Assembly (NCBI GenBank): GCA_013288455.1
Contig: JABDBU010000026.1
Span: forward strand, 1 to 9,705
Direction: 5' to 3'
Source: Gammaproteobacteria bacterium
GTDB taxonomy: Bacteria > Pseudomonadota > Gammaproteobacteria > Diplorickettsiales > Diplorickettsiaceae
DNA: 9,705 nucleotides
Shown here piece after piece: positions 5,449-9,705 of the stretch (the stretch's first letter is position 1; each line of letters opens with the position of its first letter). The translations under genes and the position numbers were made by a program. The notes under the pieces are model-generated. The model was not told the origin of the DNA. It saw nothing but the letters and a program-made list of their open reading frames with translations, and did not search any database.

Positions 5449-6429
5449 TTATAATTCCGTCGCACGTGCCTTTTGTCGTTCCATTTCTTTTTTTTCTTCT
5501 GGCGTCATTCGCGTTAACCAATCATACTTCCCAGCACGCATACCTTCCTGGATTCGTTTGTTTTGCTCAAACTCTTCTGGAGTCATGGCTGTCCAACGAG
5601 CTTCAGATGGTAAAGAATTAAGATACTTTTTATATTCCTCTGATTGAGGAGTTGAGCCCATAAAGTATTGATATGCTCGACCTAAAATGCTAGTCCCTCT
5701 TTGACCAACGGATTTCTGTTGTTGTACAACCTTTTTCTGCCCCTCTGATTTTCCGATTAACCAGCTATAATCCGCTGCCTTTGCACGCTTAATCTCTTCT
5801 TCCTCTTCTGGCGTTGTTCGCATTAACGAGTCATATTTTCCAGAACGAAAACCTTCTTGTATTCGTTTATTCTGTTCAAACTCTTCTTGAGACATTGCAG
5901 TCCCACGAGCTCCTGGTGATAAAGAATCAAGATACTGCTTATATTCTTCTGATTGGGGAGTTGGGCTCATAAAAGAGTTATATGCTCGACTTAAAAAACT
6001 TGCCCCTTTGTGGCCAGCTGGTTTTTGTTGCTGTGCAATTTTTTTCTGCTCTTCTGACTTTCCGATTAACCAGCTATAATCCGCCGCCTTTGCACGCTTA
6101 ATCTCTTCTTCCTCTTCTGGCGTTGTTCGCATTAATGAATCATATTTTCCAGAACGAAAACCTTCTTGTATTCGCTTATTCTGCTCAAACTCTTCTTGAG
6201 ACATTGCAGCCCAACGAGCTTCCGGTGACACGGAATTAAGATATTGCGTATATTCTGCGGTCACAGGAGTTGGAGTCATATAATATTGATACGCCCTGCT
6301 TGGATAAGACGTGACTGACTGCCAACTTGGTATATAGCTACGCCACGAAGATGTTGAGCCATCACCGCATTGATTCGTAGTAGACAACGCCATTACCATA
6401 GCAACGATAAAAAATCCAAAATATCTCAT
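5449..6429 (-). CDS. Secreted protein of three ~103-residue tandem repeats
   Basis: From the ATG at 6427-6429 the product has 326 residues. A TTG 18 bp further upstream is in frame but lies ahead of the GGAGGGG that serves the ATG, so I chose the ATG. MRYFGFFIVAMVMALSTTNQ is a signal peptide. The rest is three tandem repeats (residues 41-143, 144-246, 247-326, the last shortened). Each has a RAYQYYM/RAYNSFM start, a TP-x3-EY-x2-YL-x-S box, EEFEQNKRIQEG, a GKYD segment, a TPEEE acidic stretch and, in the first two, DYSWLIGKSE and a QQQK linker. The protein is highly charged and probably helical, with Trp/Tyr at fixed places. Residues 77-126 and 180-229 are identical. I recognise no family; a surface or exported repeat protein is the best description. 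Its own terminator follows. Confidence 0.8.
   Translation of the reverse strand: MRYFGFFIVAMVMALSTTNQCGDGSTSSWRSYIPSWQSVTSYPSRAYQYYMTPTPVTAEYTQYLNSVSPEARWAAMSQEEFEQNKRIQEGFRSGKYDSLMRTTPEEEEEIKRAKAADYSWLIGKSEEQKKIAQQQKPAGHKGASFLSRAYNSFMSPTPQSEEYKQYLDSLSPGARGTAMSQEEFEQNKRIQEGFRSGKYDSLMRTTPEEEEEIKRAKAADYSWLIGKSEGQKKVVQQQKSVGQRGTSILGRAYQYFMGSTPQSEEYKKYLNSLPSEARWTAMTPEEFEQNKRIQEGMRAGKYDWLTRMTPEEKKEMERQKARATEL
5692..6309 (-). repeat. 309-bp tandem repeat, two adjacent full copies
   Basis: Copy 1 (6001-6309) and copy 2 (5692-6000) each span 103 codons. Over a stretch of about 143 bp (6061-6203 versus 5752-5894) I count only five differences, all synonymous. The edges of the copies are more diverged. 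The partial third copy at 5449-5691 is clearly older. This looks like recent duplication or gene conversion. Confidence 0.8.
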
Positions 6430-6459
6430 AACCCCTCCATTAGACAAAAGTAGCCTTTT

Positions 6460-6487
6460 TGACGTCTTTAAACGTCATCTTATTATA
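6460..6487 (-). promoter_or_regulatory. Candidate -10 box with adjacent palindrome
   Basis: On the minus strand a perfect TATAAT (6482-6487) lies 52 bp before the start codon at 6429; the -35 at the right distance (CTGTAT, 6505-6510) is weak. Just downstream TGACGT and ACGTCA (6460-6465, 6472-6477) form an inverted repeat with a 6-nt loop, placed where transcription would begin. That position suits an operator or a short 5' leader hairpin. Confidence 0.4.
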
Positions 6488-6620
6488 ATTTTGGCACAGA
6501 ACCTATACAGTTTGCAAGTATTTATAAAAAGTTTAATGTGCGAACCGATTGGATCAATGTTTTGTGCCCCAAAATTAGAGTTAATAGTGTTCTGAAGTTC
6601 TCAATAGTACCCAACTTTTC
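6488..6620. other. Intergenic stretch, no gene seen
   Basis: AT-rich sequence between the divergent triple-repeat gene and the recombinase remnant. It contains TTGGCACAGAA (6491 area) and TTTTGTGCCCCA (6560 area), which are partly inverted relative to each other. Serine recombinase genes often lie beside their attachment site, so this could be one, but no crossover core can be shown. Confidence 0.3.
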
Positions 6621-6629
6621 TGCTATGCT
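6621..6629 (+). promoter_or_regulatory. Candidate extended -10 promoter of the recombinase remnant
   Basis: TGCTATGCT is an extended -10 (TG-n-TATGCT) with no good -35. It lies about 40 bp upstream of the ATG at 6670, and AAAGG (6656-6660) provides the ribosome binding site. Confidence 0.35.
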
Positions 6630-6669
6630 TGTATCACGTTAAAATCACAAAAATAAAAGGTATACCCCT

Positions 6670-6806
6670 ATGAAAGCCATTATCATCGCACGGGTTAGCA
6701 CCGAAGAACAGCGTGAAGCGGGAAACTCGCTCCCTGCACCCTACTACGCCCTTACAGGGCTTCGAAGGGCAAGCAAGTGGCTCGGCTTGAACAATACCAA
6801 AACTAA
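6670..6806 (+). pseudogene. Serine recombinase (resolvase/invertase) N-terminal remnant
   Basis: The ATG at 6670, with AAAGG 9 nt upstream, starts MKAIIIARVSTEEQREAGNS followed by LPA. This is the classic start of a large serine recombinase: Arg8 and the nucleophile Ser10 in ARVST, then EQREAGNSLPAQ. After LPA (6738) the frame is broken by a 35-bp palindromic repeat. Beyond the repeat the family sequence resumes in another frame at 6774: QVARLEQYQN, then a stop at 6804-6806. Without the repeat the frame would read LPAQVARLEQYQN without a gap. The rest of the gene, several hundred codons, is absent: the sequence runs straight into the 3' end of the minus-strand gene at 6810. The unspliced frame continues out of register to 6834 and encodes nothing meaningful. 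The gene is dead, and at least two events (insertion and deletion) are recorded. Confidence 0.75.
6739..6773. repeat. Palindromic repeat, family A copy 2, inserted in a gene
   Basis: A 35-bp block starting CCCTACTACGCC and ending CGAAGGGCAAG lies exactly between the codons for Ala23 and the displaced Gln24 of the recombinase remnant. Its centre GCCCT-TAC-AGGGC is a perfect hairpin. Both ends match the family A copies at 895-928 and 7478-7510. Because 35 is not a multiple of three it shifts the frame. Confidence 0.75.
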
Positions 6807-6809
6807 TCT

Positions 6810-7004
6810 TTATATCTGTGAATTCAACAAGTGATTTTCTAGTTCTAGAATTTGCATAAATGCATCATATTGCTTATTAAAATTCTCTATAGGACGCCCA
6901 TGATGCTTATCATTATTGTTTAATGGTACTAACGAAGGAAAACCCTGTATTTCAGGTAAGAGTAGATTGATTTTTTTTATGATTTCTTGTTGCATACTAT
7001 ACAT
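6810..7004 (-). CDS. Small hypothetical protein, 64 residues
   Basis: The frame begins MYSMQQEIIKKINLLLPEIQ and ends LENHLLNSQI. A strong AAAGGAG lies about 7 nt before the ATG at 7004, which is the main reason to accept it as a gene. There is no signal peptide, cysteine or membrane segment; N- and C-terminal parts look helical with a Pro/Asn/His-rich middle (LVPLNNNDKHHGRP). I do not recognise a family. It lies downstream of tRNA-Asp on the same strand, separated by a palindromic repeat, and no separate promoter is evident, so it may depend on the tRNA transcript. Its 3' end abuts the broken end of the recombinase remnant, so it may have been trimmed or fused there, and its C-terminus may not be ancestral. 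Confidence 0.55.
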   Translation of the reverse strand: MYSMQQEIIKKINLLLPEIQGFPSLVPLNNNDKHHGRPIENFNKQYDAFMQILELENHLLNSQI

Positions 7005-7031
7005 TAAAAAACTCCTTTAAAAAAATGGCCT

Positions 7032-7059
7032 GCCATACGAAGCCTTGGCGAAGTATGGC
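7032..7059. repeat. Palindromic repeat at the CCA end of tRNA-Asp
   Basis: Perfect 7-bp arms GCCATAC (7032-7038) and GTATGGC (7053-7059) enclose GAAGCCTTGGCGAA, the inverse of the core CTTCGCCAAGGCTTCG at 748-808. The right arm is formed by the tRNA's discriminator base and encoded CCA (7056-7059), so the tRNA 3' end would be base-paired in the precursor. Confidence 0.7.
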
Positions 7060-7133
7060 GGGGCTGACGAGACTCGAACTCGCGACCTTTCGCGTGACAG
7101 GCGAACGCTCTAACCAAACTGAGCTACAGCCCC
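7056..7133 (-). tRNA. tRNA-Asp (anticodon GTC)
   Basis: On the minus strand the full cloverleaf is present: acceptor GGGGCTG/CAGCCCC, D-arm GCTC...GAGC, anticodon stem TTCGC/GCGAA with loop CTGTCAC (anticodon GTC, aspartate), and T-arm with TTCGAGT. Discriminator G73 is at 7059 and CCA is encoded at 7056-7058. Last of three tRNAs on this strand. Unlike the other two it lacks the ATCTTTAACAT leader; GC-rich repeats sit directly upstream. Confidence 0.95.
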
Positions 7134-7149
7134 CATTCGCCTTCGCATC

Positions 7150-7243
7150 CGACTTCGCCTAAGGCTACGTCGTGATAATGCTTCGGCGTAATTATCATAA
7201 GGAAAATTTCAATTCACCTATGCTTCTAATAAGCTTCGGCGTA
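7150..7243. repeat. Cluster of three TTCG-type palindromes upstream of tRNA-Asp
   Basis: First, CGACTTCGCCTAAGGCTACG ending TCG (7150-7172) is an imperfect palindrome. Second, TGATAAT (7173-7179) and ATTATCA (7191-7197) are perfect arms around GCTTCGGCGTA. Third, the same 11-mer GCTTCGGCGTA recurs at 7233-7243 without such arms. The 94 bp carry no gene and appear to be repeat insertions separating tRNA-Asp from tRNA-Asn. Confidence 0.6.
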
Positions 7244-7263
7244 ACTTCTATTTAAAATAAAAA

Positions 7264-7319
7264 CCACGCCTTAGCCACGCCATAGCACTGAAAGTGCGTA
7301 GGTGGGCGACGGCGGGTGG
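7264..7319. repeat. Palindromic repeat at the CCA end of tRNA-Asn, family C
   Basis: On the minus strand the repeat begins with the tRNA CCA and reads CCACCCGCCGTCGC ... CTAAGGCGTGG. The two ends pair, and a perfect inner hairpin GCACT-GAA-AGTGC (7285-7297) sits in the middle. The ends match the copy at tRNA-Val (CCACTCGCCGTCGC ... CTAAGGCGTAGTGG) while the centres differ. Confidence 0.65.
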
Positions 7320-7392
7320 CTCCTCGGGCAGGACTCGAACCTGCGACCTAACGATTAACAGTCGTTTGCTCTACCGACTGAGCTACCGAGGA
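7317..7392 (-). tRNA. tRNA-Asn (anticodon GTT)
   Basis: Minus-strand cloverleaf: acceptor TCCTCGG/CCGAGGA, D-arm GCTCAGTCGGTAGAGC, anticodon stem AACGA/TCGTT with loop CTGTTAA (GTT, asparagine), T-arm GCAGG-TTCGAGT-CCTGC, discriminator G at 7320, and CCA encoded at 7317-7319. The 73-nt body is standard. A boxA-like 11-mer lies 11 nt upstream. Confidence 0.95.
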
Positions 7393-7403
7393 ACGACAAA
7401 TCA

Positions 7404-7414
7404 ATGTTAAAGAT
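7404..7414 (-). promoter_or_regulatory. boxA-like leader motif of tRNA-Asn
   Basis: Minus-strand ATCTTTAACAT ends 11 nt before tRNA-Asn. The identical 11-mer lies before tRNA-Val. Its TCTTTAACA matches the core of the E. coli rRNA boxA (TGCTCTTTAACA), the NusB/S10 antitermination site. CTAAG stands upstream of it in both leaders. Confidence 0.4.
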
Positions 7415-7457
7415 CTTAGTTTTTTGGAATCCGAGAGAGTGAAAAAGTGGCCCATGG

Positions 7458-7529
7458 CCCTACTACGTGTCTCGCGACCCTACTTCGCCTTACGGCTTCG
7501 AAGGGCAAGCGCTCGCTTACTTCGTAGGG
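7458..7529. repeat. Palindromic repeats, family A, between tRNA-Asn and tRNA-Val
   Basis: CCCTACTACG (7458-7467) repeats the opening of the copy at 6739. A fuller copy runs from CCCTACTTCGCC at 7478 to CGAAGGGCAAGC at 7510, and GTAGGG (7524-7529) closes an outer arm with CCCTAC (7478-7483). Overlapping open frames through this GC-rich block are not genes. Confidence 0.6.
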
Positions 7530-7534
7530 TTATT

Positions 7535-7577
7535 CCACCACTACGCCTTAGCGCTAAAGCGCGACGGCGAGTGGTGG
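7535..7577. repeat. Palindromic repeat at the CCA end of tRNA-Val, family C
   Basis: CCACCACT (7535-7542) and AGTGGTGG (7570-7577) are perfect 8-bp arms; GCGC-TAAA-GCGC (7551-7562) is a second hairpin inside. The right arm coincides with the tRNA's CCA (7572-7574), discriminator (7575) and last two acceptor bases, so hairpin and tRNA folding would compete in the precursor. Confidence 0.7.
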
Positions 7578-7647
7578 GCGGTGCAGGATTCGAACCTGCG
7601 ACCCCCAGTTTGTAAGACTGATGCTCTACCAGCTGAGCTAACCGCCC
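7572..7647 (-). tRNA. tRNA-Val (anticodon TAC)
   Basis: Minus-strand cloverleaf: acceptor GGGCGGT/ACCGCCC, D-arm GCTCAGCTGGTAGAGC, anticodon stem TCAGT/ACTGG (one T-G pair) with loop CTTACAA (TAC, valine), T-arm GCAGG-TTCGAAT-CCTGC, discriminator A at 7575, CCA encoded at 7572-7574. First of the three tRNAs, starting 57 bp past the end of mreC with a promoter in that gap. Confidence 0.95.
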
Positions 7648-7660
7648 CTAATACCTATAC

Positions 7661-7671
7661 ATGTTAAAGAT
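7661..7671 (-). promoter_or_regulatory. boxA-like leader motif of tRNA-Val
   Basis: ATCTTTAACAT on the minus strand ends 13 nt before tRNA-Val and follows the candidate promoter by about 10 nt, so it would be near the start of the transcript. It is identical to the motif before tRNA-Asn. Confidence 0.4.
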
Positions 7672-7680
7672 ACGGGACTT

Positions 7681-7708
7681 AGTATAGCCGAACTGTAGCG
7701 GAACTCAA
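7681..7708 (-). promoter_or_regulatory. Candidate tRNA-Val promoter overlapping the end of mreC
   Basis: TTGAGT (7703-7708) and TATACT (7681-7686) on the minus strand are 16 bp apart. The -35 box overlaps the mreC stop codon. A start near 7674 leaves a leader of about 27 nt holding the boxA-like motif. Confidence 0.45.
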
Positions 7709-8544
7709 CTCCTTTTTAAGAAATTATTGCGATCAAAGACCAGACACGTTTTTAAATCTGTGATGCGCTGTAGCATCTTTACGGAACCCGTATAATAAAG
7801 GCCATCAGAACTATACTGTTCCACAAGGCCAACGCCGTAACCTCGCGGCACCACAAGGCCATCCCCACTGCTCAATAAAAGCTCCCGTTCTTGCACGGGT
7901 GAAAGATGGTCAACACGCTCGAGACAAAGATTCTCTTGAGAGCCTGTCCCTCGTACAATTCCATGTGCCCCTGAACCAACACCATAGACCGAGACACAGC
8001 TTGCCGGATCGGTAATCAGTTGCACCACCGAATACCATGGGTATACCGTTGTTATTTTCCCCACAAGCAGGTTATCAGCGAGCACAATCATGCCCTTTTC
8101 AAAACCTTGCGACGTACCACCCTCGATAAGCATTGTATGCTGCCTCTCCGAACAGTGTATACCCATCACCGGCACTATATGACCAGTTACCGTATCAAAC
8201 CGTTTTTTAAACCACTCAAGCTCTTTTTCCACATCACGGGCATAGGTGGCAGTTGCTTGGAGTGCGATATAGTTACCCTGCAAAGCATTATACGATTCAC
8301 TCAGCTTTTCATGTTTACGCAATAAATCACCGTACTGCTCCAAACCATGACAGAGCATATGATAGGGCTTGATGAAAGTAGCGTGTACATATAAAAAGGG
8401 ATAGATACAACAGGAACCAATTTCGTTCATGGTGCGATAGGCGGGATCGAGAGGCGCATTTCTATTGAAAAAAGAAGGTAAAGACCACACCATAATGCCA
8501 AAAATCACTGATACACCTGCCAAAACCACTCGAGACCAACGCAT
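7705..8544 (-). CDS. mreC: Rod shape-determining protein MreC
   Basis: MreC is the membrane-anchored periplasmic scaffold of the elongasome, linking MreB and MreD to the wall synthases RodA/PBP2. The 279-residue product has the family layout: a short cytoplasmic end, one membrane helix (about 5-22), a coiled coil (about 66-112), then a double beta-barrel domain. Family landmarks are IEGGTSQGFEKGMIVL (140-155), VGKITTVYPWYSVVQLITDP (161-180), GIVRGTG (195-201) and SSGDGLVVPRGYGVGLV (225-241). Length is typical. AGAGG stands about 5 nt before the ATG. It follows dus by 32 bp on the same strand, so the pair is probably co-transcribed. mreB and mreD are not next to it; tRNA-Val comes straight after, so the usual mreBCD order is broken at least on the downstream side. 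Confidence 0.9.
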   Translation of the reverse strand: MRWSRVVLAGVSVIFGIMVWSLPSFFNRNAPLDPAYRTMNEIGSCCIYPFLYVHATFIKPYHMLCHGLEQYGDLLRKHEKLSESYNALQGNYIALQATATYARDVEKELEWFKKRFDTVTGHIVPVMGIHCSERQHTMLIEGGTSQGFEKGMIVLADNLLVGKITTVYPWYSVVQLITDPASCVSVYGVGSGAHGIVRGTGSQENLCLERVDHLSPVQERELLLSSGDGLVVPRGYGVGLVEQYSSDGLYYTGSVKMLQRITDLKTCLVFDRNNFLKRS

Positions 8545-8576
8545 AGATCCTCTTTTACGTATATGTGCTATGGCTT

Positions 8577-9551
8577 TTATTCTACTGAAGCATACAACTC
8601 ATGCAAATATGCTTCAACACGATCAGCACATTCAAGCGAGACAAGCTGTGTCCTGATATCGCCCGCTCCCTGCATACCTGCTATATAAAATGGCACATGT
8701 TTACGAAATATAAAAAGTCCCTTTGGCCCATAGTAGGCAAGCATACGCCGCAGATGATCGAGTGCACAGGCAAGGATCTCTTTACGCGTAATCGCATAGA
8801 TACGGCCTTGAGAATATTCACGCAACTCTTTGAGTTTCCATGGCCTGCCCCACAACCCACGGCCGATGAGAAAACCATCAACACCGGTTGCTTCGTACGC
8901 CATACGTGCTGTCGGCCAATTGACTACGTTGCCTGAAAGTAATACTGGAATTTGTAACGCTTTTTTGACCTGCGCTGCAACGCTATAATCGGGTCTTCCC
9001 TCAAATTTTTGTGTCTGTAAACGGGGATGAATGGCGAGTGCGTCAACACCACATTCTTGTGCACACAACGCTACCTCTACTGCATTATATTCTTTAAACC
9101 CAGCACGGATTTTTATAGTCAACGGAATGGAGAGTTTTTTACGGAGATGTTTCAAGATACATTCAAGCCGCGGTAGATCAGCCATGAGTGCTGAGCCGCA
9201 GCCAGAACCGATTACATTCCGCGCGGGGCAACCCACATTGAGATCAACAATATCAACGCCGGCTGCGATTATACGATCGATCGCGGAATCGATATAGTCG
9301 ATGCTATTTGCTGCAATTTGATAGCTTAATGGCCGCTCCCACTGCTCAAAACGCACAGTGCGCAGACCATCTTTATCCGCTGCCACCGAACCAACATGGC
9401 GCATTTCAGTGTATAAAAGTTCGTCTGTAGAAAATTGACGCACCAACTGCCGCAGTGGCGAATCGGTTATGCTATCAAGCGGCGCCCCAATAAAACGAGG
9501 GAAACTATAGGAGCCAATAGAAAATTTCTGATGCCAATAGGTACTATTCAT
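8577..9551 (-). CDS. dus: tRNA-dihydrouridine synthase
   Basis: Dus enzymes reduce uridine to dihydrouridine in the tRNA D-loop using FMN and NADPH. The 324-residue product shows the family motifs in order: APLDSITDSPLR (23-34), the catalytic loop NVGCPARNVIGSGCGSALM (105-123) with Cys108 as general acid, IKIRAGF (146-152) with Lys147, IHPRLQTQKFEGRPDY (174-189) with His175, SGNV (206-209) and GFLIGRGLWGRPW (226-238) for FMN phosphate binding. A helical C-terminal domain of the usual size follows. It looks like a DusB-type bacterial enzyme, though subclass is not secure. The start at 9551 has only a weak ribosome binding site, but the N-terminal residues before the APLD motif fit family length. 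It precedes mreC by 32 bp. Confidence 0.93.
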   Translation of the reverse strand: MNSTYWHQKFSIGSYSFPRFIGAPLDSITDSPLRQLVRQFSTDELLYTEMRHVGSVAADKDGLRTVRFEQWERPLSYQIAANSIDYIDSAIDRIIAAGVDIVDLNVGCPARNVIGSGCGSALMADLPRLECILKHLRKKLSIPLTIKIRAGFKEYNAVEVALCAQECGVDALAIHPRLQTQKFEGRPDYSVAAQVKKALQIPVLLSGNVVNWPTARMAYEATGVDGFLIGRGLWGRPWKLKELREYSQGRIYAITRKEILACALDHLRRMLAYYGPKGLFIFRKHVPFYIAGMQGAGDIRTQLVSLECADRVEAYLHELYASVE

Positions 9552-9605
9552 AAGCCATCTTTAGTGCTATCTAATATGTTAAGGCAAACCGCTCATCTAA
9601 TAGTT

Positions 9606-9634
9606 ACTATACACATTACCAACCGACTTAACAA
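9606..9634 (-). promoter_or_regulatory. Candidate promoter of dus-mreC
   Basis: TTGTTA (9629-9634) and TATAGT (9606-9611) on the minus strand are 17 bp apart, giving a start near 9599 and a leader of about 48 nt before the ATG at 9551. No riboswitch-like structure is apparent in that leader. Confidence 0.4.
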
Positions 9635-9705
9635 AACTATACCGTCCTGTTAATCAACAAAGTGTATTAGTAGCGGTACAATTATACGTATAGACCGTCG
9701 AAGCC
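9635..9705. other. Right-edge intergenic sequence
   Basis: No gene is visible. The last bases, GACCGTCGAAGCC, resemble the start of another TTCG-type repeat (GGCTTCGACGG on the minus strand), cut by the window edge. A TATAAT on the minus strand at 9680-9685 has no paired -35. Confidence 0.3.

Noticed and set aside
6491..6575. Attachment site of the serine recombinase
   Set aside because: TTGGCACAGAA and TTTTGTGCCCCA are partly inverted, but no dinucleotide core or matching second site can be shown in this window.
7442..7459. Possible minus-strand terminator after the tRNA-Val repeats (GGCC-ATG-GGCC then TTTTT)
   Set aside because: The stem has only 4 bp, too weak to claim; the strong hairpins nearby have no T-run.
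748..7577. CRISPR array
   Set aside because: The repeats are palindromic, irregularly spaced over kilobases and variable in their centres. There is no regular repeat-spacer pattern and no cas gene.
7424..7667. Two overlapping plus-strand open frames reading GGAGFEPATPSL and VQDSNLRPPVCKTDALPAELT
   Set aside because: These are the familiar false peptides produced by antisense translation of tRNA genes, here tRNA-Val and the adjoining repeats.
8601..9297. Plus-strand frames of 111 and 88 codons opposite dus
   Set aside because: Shadow frames of the well-supported dus gene.

Overview
The window reads as an accessory-rich piece of a moderately AT-rich bacterial chromosome. Secreted proteins of unknown family, decayed mobile or toxin-antitoxin genes and many short GC-rich palindromic repeats surround two housekeeping genes and three tRNAs. 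Small Sec-exported proteins, a secreted kinase-like protein and 'TTCGCC'-type repeats would suit a host-associated bacterium; the style resembles Candidatus Dependentiae (TM6) or another candidate phylum. That assignment is an inference from style, not proof.

Layout. 2-214: 3' end of an unknown plus-strand gene. 303-602: an 80-codon minus-strand reading frame with no convincing start but a good terminator. 748-950: two GC-rich repeats, the second inside the loop of a terminator. 1007-1848: a complete HigBA-type toxin-antitoxin operon (toxin first) with a promoter, a perfect 16-bp palindromic operator between its -35 and -10 boxes, and a terminator. 1867-1977: a small remnant. 2021-4372: a minus-strand two-gene operon of secreted proteins. 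The upstream one carries kinase-fold motifs (K144, DPHSSN, DTE). 4626-5386: a small secreted protein followed by a frameshifted antitoxin remnant and a repeat. 5384-6429: a secreted protein made of three roughly 103-residue repeats, two of them nearly identical in DNA. 6621-6806: the first 33 or so codons of a serine recombinase, interrupted by a 35-bp palindromic element. 6810-7004: a small unknown gene. 7032-7708: tRNA-Asp, tRNA-Asn and tRNA-Val on the minus strand. Each has a palindromic repeat starting at its encoded CCA; two share a boxA-like leader motif. 7705-9551: dus (tRNA-dihydrouridine synthase) and mreC (cell-shape protein) as a minus-strand pair.

The unifying and most unusual signal is the family of short GC-rich hairpin repeats built on TTCGCC/GGCGAA and TACGCC/GGCGTA units. 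They occur between genes, inside a terminator loop, inside a recombinase reading frame and at the 3' ends of all three tRNAs. Their behaviour recalls Rickettsia palindromic elements and REP/MITE sequences, though sequence homology to those is not claimed. The second point of interest is the secreted kinase-like protein and its operon partner, candidates for effectors acting outside the cytoplasm.
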